A stretch of DNA of 34,745 nucleotides from Thermoproteus sp. CP80 (GTDB taxonomy: Archaea > Thermoproteota > Thermoprotei > Thermoproteales > Thermoproteaceae), in NCBI RefSeq assembly GCF_002077075.2, contig NZ_LCWM02000019.1, positions 1 to 34,745 on the forward strand, written 5' to 3'. The first letter of the stretch is position 1. Every line of letters begins with the position of its first letter. Shown in pieces: positions 1 through 7,503 of the stretch. The notes beneath the pieces are model-generated. The model saw nothing but the letters and a program-made list of their open reading frames with translations. It was not told where the DNA came from and searched no databases. The position numbers and the translations under genes were made by a program.

Positions 1-1
1 C

Positions 2-2656
2 GAGGCGGTTAGGCTGGTTGAAGGCGTGTTGGGCGGAGCGCTTGTGCCGGGCGGCGGCGCCGCGTCGGCTGAGGTGGAGAGGTGGCTGGCGGGCCTGAGG
101 AGCGGGGAGGTTAAAACCGCGGTGGCCCGCGCCGCCGAGATGCTGAAGGGGTGGCTTGAGGCTGTGAAAGGCGGGAGATATGCCGACTACTCCTCCGGCC
201 GCGCCGTGAGGATATGCGCCGAGGGGGTCTGCGCCGTGAAGACGCGGGGATGGACCATCTACTTCAGACCGGTGAAGGTGGAGGCGCGGAGCGGAGAGGT
301 TAAAGAAAGGTGGATAGTCGCCAGGAGCCCGGAGGAGCTTGAGGCTTGGCTTTCTAGGGCTGGCTCCGCCTACGTGGCGCCGGCGCTGTTCTTCACCGGC
401 GGCGGGGCGGAGCTCCGCGTCGTCGCCGTCTCCGAGGCCGTAGTCGACGAAGTTAGGAGGAGGCTGGAGGCCGTCAGAGGCGCCAGCGGCGTCCAGTACG
501 ACGCCTTAACCGCCTCGGCCAGACGCGGCGTCTTGACGGCGGCTAAAGTGGGCGACGTGGCGAGGCTGTGGAAGGCGTATATAGACGGGGTGGAGTCCTA
601 CTTGACCGACCCGGCTAAGCGGGAGGAGCTTAGGCGCGAGGCGGAGAGGTGGATAAGGGCGCTGAGGCTGAACACAACGGCGGAGGAGGCAGTGGCGAGA
701 GGCTTAGAGATGCTGAAGGCGCTGCGGGACTCCGGGCTGTTCGACGCGTTGAGGTCGATGGCCCAGCGGCTTGGGGAAGTCGGCGTGGAGTCTGTGGAGA
801 AGATGCTGGAGGCGCTGGAGGGCGGGGAGTTCCGGCTGGAGGCCACGCCTACGGGCAAGATGATAAGGATCTGCGGAGAGGAGTGCGTCTCCGTTGACCA
901 GCGCGGCGTGTATACGATGGCCCTCGAGGGCCTCTCGGCAGAGGTGCAGATCCCGCGCCTCCTGCCGGAGGAATACGCCAAGCGCCTCCACATCGGCTGG
1001 CTGGCGTCAGACGAATCGCGTGAACCACACGGCTTTGCATTGATGTATACAACACAGCTCTGGCAACTTTACGCGTGGCTCATCACAAAGCCAGGGAAAA
1101 TAAGAATACTCATACAGAATGTGGTACTAAGGAGGGGAGGAGCTTCGATAGAATTAACTGCATTTCCAAGAGATTTACGGCTAATTAGCGGGGGTTCGAC
1201 GCTATCCGTAGCTGAGAGTGGACGGGCGATCTACCAAATGCCGCTGGAGGGCCGAGATATTAAGACCTCCACGATTAGGCTTGTCCTTAAGCATCTCGAC
1301 GCCGGGGATCCTTTGCCGCTGGTGGCGTATTACCTCGGCGACGGCGCAGTGGAGAGAGGCAACCTAGTGATATCTGTATCAAGAAAACGGATGCACCTCT
1401 TTGAGGGGAGGGGGGATATTAGCGTTGATTTAAAGCGGAAAATGGTTGTCTTTCGGCTTGCTCCCAAGCTGTACGCCAAGGCCGTCGCGGAGATGTATCT
1501 CTCCGGCGTTGGTGTGTTGCTCGACGTTTTGCATTCTCATAAGTGGTTTGCGTTTAAGAGGTTGGCGGCGGGGAGCCTTGCCGGGTTCCAGCTGACTGGC
1601 CGATACGTAAAGCTGTCTTTGGCCAAGGGCCTGCAGGGCAAAGTGCCGTTTAAAACCAGGGAGGAGGCGGAGAGGTACGCAGAGGCGGCGTGGAGAGAGC
1701 TGGAGAAACTAGGCATAGACTCCGCGCCTAAGGTCGTCCGCCGTGGCCCAAGCTACGACGTGGTATTCGACGAAAAAACGCTGAGGAAGCTGGCGGAGGT
1801 AGACGAAGCCGTAAAGCTGGCCATCGAGAGACTGGAAGCTCTCTCTACGCCGCGCACCGCCGCCAAGCCCATAATCGCAACGAGGCTAGGTGCAAAACCA
1901 GAGAGACCGATCAAGCCGAAAATCGAGGCAAGACACGAAGAGCTACCTAGGCCAGTCGAGCCGAAAGCCGCGGCGAAGCGCGAAGAGCTACCTAGGCCGA
2001 AAACCGCGACGCCAAAGGCTGTGGATAGGGTTGTGTTTCAGCTTGTGGATGGGCTTGCGTCGATGAAGCTGAGACTGACGTATGTGATGAAAGAAGGAAA
2101 GAAGTTACCTACTATAAACGCCGTGGCGCGGTTTTCTGCGTTGGAGGAGGCTGAGGAGTTTAGGCGGCGGCTTAGGCTTTCCGGCATAAACGCCTCTGTG
2201 GTAAGCAGAGGCGGAGGCGGCTTCGAGGTGGTGGTGCCGAAGGACGAGCTCGAGAAGCTCGCGCCGGAGGAGAAGGAGGCCGTAAAGCGGTACCTTGAAC
2301 ACGCGGCGCAGACCGGGGACGAGGAGAGGAGGAAGGCGGCGGAGGAGGCGCTGCGCCGCCTCGACCTCGGCGCCAAGGCGGTCAACATAGGCGGGGTCAG
2401 GCTCGGGCTCGTGCATAAGAAGGGCAAGGGCCTTAGGGCCGAGAAATACGGCGACCCGCAGCTGATCGCGGAGATAAAGACGGCGCTGGAGGACAAGCTG
2501 AGAGAGATGCTGGGCCACGAATTTGAGCAGTGGAGGGAGCATATACAAATCACCGAGGGAGGAAGACGCCTAGTAATAACGCGTCAATTGCTCCAAAGGC
2601 TCGCGCAACGAGACCCCAACACCGCCAAAACACTCCAACAACACGAAAAAGCTTAA
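2..2656 (+). CDS. PaREP2b-like protein, 5' end outside the window
   Basis: The reading frame is open to the left edge of the window and the residues before the first GTG (position 26) look coding, so the gene probably begins upstream. At least 876 residues are present. The middle (about residues 325-520) matches the neighbouring 2927-4300 protein: both have a GW-ASDE block, a TTQ-WQ block, a LGDG block and a HKW block. This is the pattern of the PaREP2b family, known from Thermoproteales and of unknown function. A Pro/Lys-rich linker with a repeated EELPRP motif lies near residues 620-665, followed by a basic, helical C-terminal part. The first 300 residues contain two related stretches, each with an RICGE or RICAE motif, suggesting internal duplication. 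Codon use is AT-richer from about 1010 to 1460. The LGDG block resembles LAGLIDADG nucleases but the catalytic role is unproven. Confidence 0.75.
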   Translation, partial: EAVRLVEGVLGGALVPGGGAASAEVERWLAGLRSGEVKTAVARAAEMLKGWLEAVKGGRYADYSSGRAVRICAEGVCAVKTRGWTIYFRPVKVEARSGEVKERWIVARSPEELEAWLSRAGSAYVAPALFFTGGGAELRVVAVSEAVVDEVRRRLEAVRGASGVQYDALTASARRGVLTAAKVGDVARLWKAYIDGVESYLTDPAKREELRREAERWIRALRLNTTAEEAVARGLEMLKALRDSGLFDALRSMAQRLGEVGVESVEKMLEALEGGEFRLEATPTGKMIRICGEECVSVDQRGVYTMALEGLSAEVQIPRLLPEEYAKRLHIGWLASDESREPHGFALMYTTQLWQLYAWLITKPGKIRILIQNVVLRRGGASIELTAFPRDLRLISGGSTLSVAESGRAIYQMPLEGRDIKTSTIRLVLKHLDAGDPLPLVAYYLGDGAVERGNLVISVSRKRMHLFEGRGDISVDLKRKMVVFRLAPKLYAKAVAEMYLSGVGVLLDVLHSHKWFAFKRLAAGSLAGFQLTGRYVKLSLAKGLQGKVPFKTREEAERYAEAAWRELEKLGIDSAPKVVRRGPSYDVVFDEKTLRKLAEVDEAVKLAIERLEALSTPRTAAKPIIATRLGAKPERPIKPKIEARHEELPRPVEPKAAAKREELPRPKTATPKAVDRVVFQLVDGLASMKLRLTYVMKEGKKLPTINAVARFSALEEAEEFRRRLRLSGINASVVSRGGGGFEVVVPKDELEKLAPEEKEAVKRYLEHAAQTGDEERRKAAEEALRRLDLGAKAVNIGGVRLGLVHKKGKGLRAEKYGDPQLIAEIKTALEDKLREMLGHEFEQWREHIQITEGGRRLVITRQLLQRLAQRDPNTAKTLQQHEKA

Positions 2657-2660
2657 AAAT
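2650..2660 (+). promoter_or_regulatory. TATA box ahead of the tRNA-Tyr-like segment
   Basis: GCTTAAAAATA overlaps the stop codon of the PaREP2b-like gene and is a good archaeal TATA box. Transcription would begin about 25 nt later, near 2680, some 20 nt before the recognisable tRNA-Tyr portion. It therefore could drive a tRNA or half-tRNA transcript. Inference from spacing only. Confidence 0.4.
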
Positions 2661-2702
2661 ACATAGAAACAAAGACACGCCCCCACGAACCGTTGCGCCG
2701 AG

Positions 2703-2815
2703 GAGCGCCCGGCTGTAGACAGCCCCTGGGGGGACAGACGGACGCCGAACCCCCAGGCCTATAACGGGCGGTCCCGGGTTCAGGGGAAACCCGCCCACAA
2801 ATCCCGGCGGGCCGA
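2703..2815 (+). tRNA. tRNA-Tyr(GUA)-like 3' portion with two intron-like insertions, 5' acceptor half not found
   Basis: From D-stem position 22 to the discriminator this reads as tRNA-Tyr. GAGC (2703-2706) is the 3' D-stem strand, CCCGG (2708-2712) the anticodon stem and CTGTAGA the loop with anticodon GTA. Removing 2721-2764 (44 nt) joins CCCGG to a perfect CCGGG partner. The 44-nt segment carries an 8-bp hairpin, and TGTA can pair with TATA beside the joints, as in a bulge-helix-bulge site. V-loop CGGTC and T-stem CCGGG follow. The T-loop is interrupted by 17 nt (about 2783-2799), and removing them gives TTCAAAT. The 3' acceptor strand is CGGGCCG with A73, implying C1-G72, the archaeal Tyr identity pair. 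The matching 5' strand CGGCCCG and a D-stem 5' strand are absent from the preceding several hundred bases. It may be a remnant or the 3' half of a split tRNA. Confidence 0.6.
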
Positions 2816-2926
2816 TCCATGAGTTTTCTGGCCGTCTTCGGCGCAATCCGACCAAACATTGATTGATTCCGCATATTGGTTGTAATCGGTTCTACAGTTC
2901 CACATATCGGTCAAGCTCGGCGTTGG

Positions 2927-4300
2927 TTAACGCATGGCGATGTCGAGAAGGCGATGAGGCGATTGAGAGGATAGAAAAAGAGGGTGTCTTTGCAGGAGTT
3001 TCCTAGCGAGTTCCCTCTGCCTCGGCGTGCCGTTCTCCGCCTTTTCGGTGAGATACAGCGCTACGGCCCTTCTTATTTCGCCGTCCCTCTCCGCCAGTCT
3101 CAAGAGGTCGGCTGTGGCTATATACACCACATAGTTGGGGCCGGATTTCACAACATTAGGCCTAAACCCTGCCGCCTTTAGTTTGTCGGCGACAGCGAAC
3201 GCTTTTCCTAAGTTGCGGGTGTAGTGCTCGGCCAAGAGCGAGCCGCCCCTACCGCTGACGAGACGCAGATACATCACGACGCCTTCCACAGTTATGCTCT
3301 TCTTATTCTGCTTGGCGGCGGCTCTAAAGCCGTCGTCAGTGGCTAGCTTTATGTAGATCCACTTGTGGGCCTTCAGCAGATCCAGCAGTTCGCCGTATAC
3401 GCCGGCCGCCTCCCTAAGCTTTACAAACGCCTCTCTGCCAGTGGCGACTAGGGCCTCGTATGCGCCCTTGCGGATGCCCAGCCTCCAAGGCTCCTTAGTT
3501 GCGACTAGTAGCTCGTACTTGCTTTGCAAGATGTTTCGCCACCTTGCCTTTCCGTCTCCTAACCACATGGTGAGCATGGGCGTCCACTCTCCGCGTCTGA
3601 GGTAGTCCGCGACTAGACTTATCGCCTCGTCCTTACTCCACTTCTGCCTCCAGCTCTTCGCTTTGATGTACACTTCAATGCTTATCCCTTCATGCGTCAA
3701 GTTGGTCGAGAGAACACATGTGTAGAGCTCTCCGTATCTCGCCGCCGCCCAGGCGAACACCTGCCAAGGCTGTGTAGTGCCCATGTAAGGTTGCCTCTTG
3801 TGCCTGCCCTCATCGCTTGCCCTCCAGCCCAGCTGAAGCAGTTCAAGCCTCTCGCGCGGAAGCTTCAGCAGATCGGGAAAACGTGTCTTAGCTGTTATGC
3901 CGCGGATTGGAATGTGTGGAGTGGAGTCCCCTATTACATGCATCCACGTCCCGTCCGGCGCGTACAGCTTGTTGCCCTCCAGCTTATACGTGCCCTCGGC
4001 GACGGCCTTGTACAGCGTCGTCAGCTTCTCCTTGGCCTGCCTCCACGCCTCCAGCAGGAGCCGTTTCAGCGTGTCTCTGAAGTCAAGGAGCTGGCTCCTT
4101 TCTTCCTCCGAGAGCCGAAACGTCTTTATGATCTCCTGCGTCGCGTATTCGACGTACAGCATCCATGCCTGGAATACCCAGTCCACCGACCCCCGCAAGA
4201 CTCCGCGGGTGGAGACATGCTTAGGCACCTCTTCGATAGTTGGCGGCTTCTCAACAGGCCTCAGCGCGGATTCTAGACGTTGTTTAATTTCGCTATCCAT
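2927..4300 (-). CDS. PaREP2b-like protein
   Basis: A 457-residue protein starting at ATG 4300, related to the core of the gene at 2-2656. Shared blocks include GWRASDEGR near residue 175, TTQPWQ shortly after, WLGDG near 265 and AHKWIYIKLA near 330. PaREP2 proteins form a multicopy family in Pyrobaculum and Thermoproteus genomes; their role is unknown. The LGDG block inside a W-LGDG context resembles the second half of LAGLIDADG motifs, which would suit a nuclease-like ancestor, but the spacing was not checked against a profile. No signal peptide or membrane segment is visible. It lies alone on the minus strand between two tRNA-Tyr fragments (2703-2815 and 4563-4609) that share their 3' ends in direct orientation, so the gene may have arrived as an insertion. 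Confidence 0.75.
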   Translation of the reverse strand: MDSEIKQRLESALRPVEKPPTIEEVPKHVSTRGVLRGSVDWVFQAWMLYVEYATQEIIKTFRLSEEERSQLLDFRDTLKRLLLEAWRQAKEKLTTLYKAVAEGTYKLEGNKLYAPDGTWMHVIGDSTPHIPIRGITAKTRFPDLLKLPRERLELLQLGWRASDEGRHKRQPYMGTTQPWQVFAWAAARYGELYTCVLSTNLTHEGISIEVYIKAKSWRQKWSKDEAISLVADYLRRGEWTPMLTMWLGDGKARWRNILQSKYELLVATKEPWRLGIRKGAYEALVATGREAFVKLREAAGVYGELLDLLKAHKWIYIKLATDDGFRAAAKQNKKSITVEGVVMYLRLVSGRGGSLLAEHYTRNLGKAFAVADKLKAAGFRPNVVKSGPNYVVYIATADLLRLAERDGEIRRAVALYLTEKAENGTPRQRELARKLLQRHPLFLSSQSPHRLLDIAMR

Positions 4301-4716
4301 GACGTGTTAAACGCCGCGGTGCATGTTGAACTATAATTGACTCCATGGCTCCTCTTACAGTTGTTTACTATATAAAGTTTTTCTCAACAGATAAAGGCTG
4401 ACAGATACAGATTCACAGGTACAATTATGCCTGTAGACGTAATTCACTGTTTTTGCGGCGCTCGCTTCATGACGGCGAGACTCAACAAGACGAAGCCAGA
4501 GAGCTGACCTCTAGACGCCCCCGAGCTAGCAGAGAACAATCCCCCCATGCCCTGCATGAACACGGCCCAAGAACGCGGGCGGTCCCGGGTTCGAATCCCG
4601 GCGGGCCGATAGCCCCGTTGACCGCGCCATCCGCCTCGCCTCTCCGATCCGTCGTCCAAAACGCCGACCTGCGGCCGGCGGCGGATCGTTTTTTAACCTC
4701 TACGCGGGATGCGTTG
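4301..4716. other. Intergenic region with a TATA-like site and a tRNA-Tyr fragment
   Basis: About 416 bases without a convincing gene. An AT-rich patch at 4366-4381 contains ACTATATAAAG, which can serve as a TATA box in either direction; on the minus strand it would precede the PaREP2-like gene with a leader of about 20 nt. The open plus-strand frame through 4453-4716 crosses the tRNA fragment at 4563-4609 and has no coding character, so the downstream protein is started at 4717. A second TATA element (GTTTTTTAAC, 4689-4698) lies about 24 nt before that start. Confidence 0.6.
4563..4609 (+). pseudogene. tRNA-Tyr fragment with internal deletion (acceptor stem plus T-arm)
   Basis: The 3' part is an intact tRNA end: V-loop CGGTC (4580-4584), T-stem CCGGG, loop TTCGAAT, CCCGG, acceptor strand CGGGCCG and A73 at 4609. 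It matches the tRNA-Tyr-like locus at 2703-2815 but has no T-loop insertion. At 4563-4568 CGGCCC is complementary to GGGCCG at 4603-4608, so the 5' acceptor strand is present but the D-arm and the 5' half of the anticodon arm are missing. The RNA could fold as an acceptor/T-arm minihelix. It may be an attachment-site or gene-conversion remnant, or a deleted tRNA copy. Confidence 0.6.
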
Positions 4717-5760
4717 ATGCGTCGCCTGGCCGTCCTGGCGCTCCTCGCCGTCTTTGCGTACTCGGTGTATTCCCTCCTCTCGCCCTCCCTCGCCGTGCGG
4801 AGCGGCCTGGGCGGCTTGCCGTTGAGCTCGGGCATGCCCGTGCTCCTGTCGCCCGCTGAGGCCTTGAGCCTACGCATCTCCGGCCCGTTGCTGGGCTACC
4901 TCCTGGCCCTCATCTACCTCATCCTGGCCGCCCTCGAGTGGCTCGCCTACCAGATCTCGCGGCTCCTCGCGCATCTGCTGGGCGTAATGCCGTTGCTGCC
5001 CCCGCCAAACAGGACGTCGCCGACCGGCGCTCCGCCCACGTCAGCCGCCCCAGCCATAGGCGGGGGAGGGGGCGGAGGGGCGCCCCTCGGGGCTGGCCCC
5101 ACGCCGGTTCTCAACATCCCCATCGCGTTCGCCCTCATCGCGGTCCTCGCGGTCGCGGCCCTGCTGATCGGCATGCGGCGCGGGCAGAGCGCGGCAGAGC
5201 AGTCCGCCTCCGCCGTCGCCGTCGGCGCTCGACCTGCGGAGCCTCCGGGGCCTCCCGCGGCCGTCGGGCCGTCCATACCTGCGCGTCCTCCCGACGTCTC
5301 GGCCGACTTGCCTCCGCCCGTCGGGCCCAGGCTCGTCAAGTGGCCTCTCCTGGACGACGTGCCTCCCGTGTGGCCTCTGGGGAGGCCTCTCCCCGTCGAG
5401 CCGGCCGCGGAGGGGGTTTCGCTAGAGGCGTCTGGATGCGCCGTAGCCCATTCGGGCAAGGCCCTGGTCCTCTCCGCCGATGGCCCCTGTCTGGCCCGGA
5501 TAGTCGCGAGGCGGGGCGGCGAGGAGGAGGCCCTACTGGTCAAGTTTTCCGACCTGCATAGGGAGGTCGCCAACTCCTTCCACGATGCGTTCAAGTCGGC
5601 TCCGGGCTGGATGACCGCCAGGGAGATCATGGCCCAGCTGGGGGCTCCCCCGGACGTGGTCGAGGTGTTCGAGAGGGCCGCCTACAGCGATCTGCCTCTG
5701 GACTACTGGGACTTCGCCAAGTTCTACAGATGGCTTAGGGGCCATGCGGGCCGCGTATAG
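4717..5760 (+). CDS. Membrane protein with C-terminal DUF4129-like domain
   Basis: Begins at ATG 4717, chosen because a TATA box lies about 24 nt upstream and the protein then opens with a hydrophobic segment. The 347-residue product has an N-terminal membrane anchor, a second long hydrophobic stretch near residues 50-90, a Pro/Gly-rich linker containing a Gly run, and a third membrane span near 135-155. A long Pro-rich stretch leads to a soluble C-terminal part (about 200-345). The final 60 residues (FHDAFKS, MTAREIMAQLG, LDYWDFAKFYRWL) have the shape of DUF4129, a domain commonly found beside MoxR and DUF58 genes. It is the first gene of a five-gene overlapping operon. The role is inferred to be in envelope or membrane protein-complex assembly; no enzyme motif is visible. 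Confidence 0.7.
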   Translation: MRRLAVLALLAVFAYSVYSLLSPSLAVRSGLGGLPLSSGMPVLLSPAEALSLRISGPLLGYLLALIYLILAALEWLAYQISRLLAHLLGVMPLLPPPNRTSPTGAPPTSAAPAIGGGGGGGAPLGAGPTPVLNIPIAFALIAVLAVAALLIGMRRGQSAAEQSASAVAVGARPAEPPGPPAAVGPSIPARPPDVSADLPPPVGPRLVKWPLLDDVPPVWPLGRPLPVEPAAEGVSLEASGCAVAHSGKALVLSADGPCLARIVARRGGEEEALLVKFSDLHREVANSFHDAFKSAPGWMTAREIMAQLGAPPDVVEVFERAAYSDLPLDYWDFAKFYRWLRGHAGRV

Positions 5761-6580
5761 CTACGCCGCCGCGGCGGCCGCCGCGTTGCTCGCGCCGCTT
5801 CTGCCTCTGCCCCTGGCCGAGCTCTCCCTCTCCCTATCGCTGGCGCTGATCGCCAGAGCCCTGGGCGGAGCTAAATCGGCCGCGTTCTCGGCCGCATCGG
5901 CCTATCTGGCCGTCAGGGGCGTCGTCAACTTCTTCGTTGTCGGCGCCGCGTGGGCGGTGGAGCCGCTTCCCCTGCTCGCGGCTGGCTACGGCCTCTCCAG
6001 GTCCTCGGAGGCGGGCGGGTCCCTCGGCTTGTTCGCCGCGTCGCGGGCGCTCTACTTCGCGTCGGCCTTCGCCTTTCTGACGGCTCCGTTTCTCCCCGGC
6101 TGGATCAAGTCGCTCTGGATCCCGGCCCTTCTGCTGGCCGCGGGGAGCGTCCTGGGGCGGGCCGGCGGCTCGGCCAGGCTGGCCGGCCTCTCACTGTCGG
6201 CGGTCGGCGTCATGTTGGCCGCGTCCCTCCTCGCGTCCCCTCTATCCGCGGAGGCCTCAAACGATATAATATACCTCGCGTTGATCGGAGTGCCTGCGAT
6301 CGCGTTGGCGGCGGCCGGCGGGGAGGGGGATGAGTATATACCCGCGCCGGCCAATATATCCATCGCGGCCGACGACAGGAGGTTCAGAGAGGCCGCCGAG
6401 GCCTACGTGGAGAGAGGCCGGGCGGAGGCCATAATCGCCGTTATATCCTACGCCTACGCCCTGGCGGGGCTGCCCGTGGAGGCGGCCGTGGGCGAGGCCC
6501 TGGCGCTCAAGAGGGCTAGGGGCAAGAGGGAAAGGAGGAGGGCGCTGGAGGCCGCCCTGGCGAGGTTGGGGTCGCCATGA
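5744..6580 (+). CDS. Polytopic membrane protein of the MoxR cluster
   Basis: A 278-residue protein beginning at ATG 5744, 17 nt inside the previous gene, which implies translational coupling. Roughly seven or eight hydrophobic segments rich in Ala and Leu fill residues 5-200. A soluble tail of about 75 residues follows, with charged helices and a basic end (RARGKRERRR). I do not recognise a named family. Its position between the DUF4129-like protein and the MoxR ATPase, with a 4-nt ATGA overlap to the latter, suggests a membrane partner of the MoxR machine. Confidence 0.7.
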   Translation: MRAAYSYAAAAAAALLAPLLPLPLAELSLSLSLALIARALGGAKSAAFSAASAYLAVRGVVNFFVVGAAWAVEPLPLLAAGYGLSRSSEAGGSLGLFAASRALYFASAFAFLTAPFLPGWIKSLWIPALLLAAGSVLGRAGGSARLAGLSLSAVGVMLAASLLASPLSAEASNDIIYLALIGVPAIALAAAGGEGDEYIPAPANISIAADDRRFREAAEAYVERGRAEAIIAVISYAYALAGLPVEAAVGEALALKRARGKRERRRALEAALARLGSP

Positions 6581-7503
6581 GCCTCGCGGGCGCCGTGGAC
6601 GAGATCTCGCGGTACTACGTGGGGGATAGATCGACCATGGAGAAGATACTGGCGGCCCTCGTGGCGGGGGGCCACGTGCTCATAGAGGACGTTCCCGGCG
6701 TGGGGAAGACCCTGCTGGCGAAGCTGTTCAGCAAGGTGCTGGGCCTTTCCTATAGGAGGATACAGTTCACCCCCGATCTGCTCCCCAGCGATATAGTCGG
6801 GACCAAGGTGTGGCGCAGGGAGAGGGAGGAGTTCGAGACGGTCAAGGGGCCTATCTTCACCAACGTCCTCCTCGCGGACGAGATAAACAGAGCCCCTCCG
6901 AAGACCCAAGCGGCTCTGCTGGAGGCCATGCAGGAGCTGCAGGTGACCATAGAGGGGGAGACCTACCAGCTGGACAGACCCTTCCTGGTCTTGGCGACCC
7001 AGAACCCCATAGAGCTGGAGGGCACGTACCCGTTGCCCGAGGCGCAGCTGGATAGGTTCATGCTCCGCATCTCCCTGGGCTACCCCGACGACAGGAGGCT
7101 CCTCAAGGAGAGGCTCGCGTGGCGCTCCGACGACCCCTCGGCGCTCGCCAAGGCGGTCTTGAACAAGGAGGGGGTCCTCGCCGCCATGTCGTCCGTGGAG
7201 GACGTGGAGGTCGTGGACGAGCTGTTGGACTACGTGGCCCAGTTCGCCTCAATTAGGCGCGACAGGAGGGTCGCCGCGGGGCCCTCCCCGAGGGCCTTGA
7301 CGTCTCTGCTGAAGGCGGCCAGGGCATACGCGCTCGTCCAGGGCAGGAGATACGTCGTGCCGGACGACGTGAAGGCGATGGCCGTCGACGTGTTGGCGCA
7401 CAGGATATACCTAAGGCCCGAGTACAAGCTGGAGGGGGTCGACGCGCGGGATCTAGTGCGCGAGTACCTCGCCAAGATACCGGTGCCGAGATGGAGGCGA
7501 TAG
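6577..7503 (+). CDS. MoxR-family AAA+ ATPase
   Basis: A 308-residue AAA+ ATPase, a usual length for MoxR. Walker A is GVGKT at residues 41-45, Walker B is LLADE with D101 and E102, followed by the MoxR hallmark INRAPPKTQAALLEAMQE, and sensor 1 lies in ATQNP. A C-terminal lid with GPSPRA and a basic helix completes the fold. MoxR proteins act as chaperone-like ATPases that work with VWA or DUF58 partners in assembling or activating protein complexes. The ATG overlaps the preceding stop as ATGA and the gene overlaps the DUF58 gene by 13 nt, so these are translated together. The specific client is unknown. Confidence 0.92.
   Translation: MSLAGAVDEISRYYVGDRSTMEKILAALVAGGHVLIEDVPGVGKTLLAKLFSKVLGLSYRRIQFTPDLLPSDIVGTKVWRREREEFETVKGPIFTNVLLADEINRAPPKTQAALLEAMQELQVTIEGETYQLDRPFLVLATQNPIELEGTYPLPEAQLDRFMLRISLGYPDDRRLLKERLAWRSDDPSALAKAVLNKEGVLAAMSSVEDVEVVDELLDYVAQFASIRRDRRVAAGPSPRALTSLLKAARAYALVQGRRYVVPDDVKAMAVDVLAHRIYLRPEYKLEGVDARDLVREYLAKIPVPRWRR

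Noticed and set aside
4453-4716. Upstream extension of the DUF4129-like gene by 88 codons
   Set aside because: The frame crosses the tRNA-Tyr fragment, has low-complexity Arg/Pro composition, and lies before the TATA box at 4689; the hydrophobic anchor starts at 4717.
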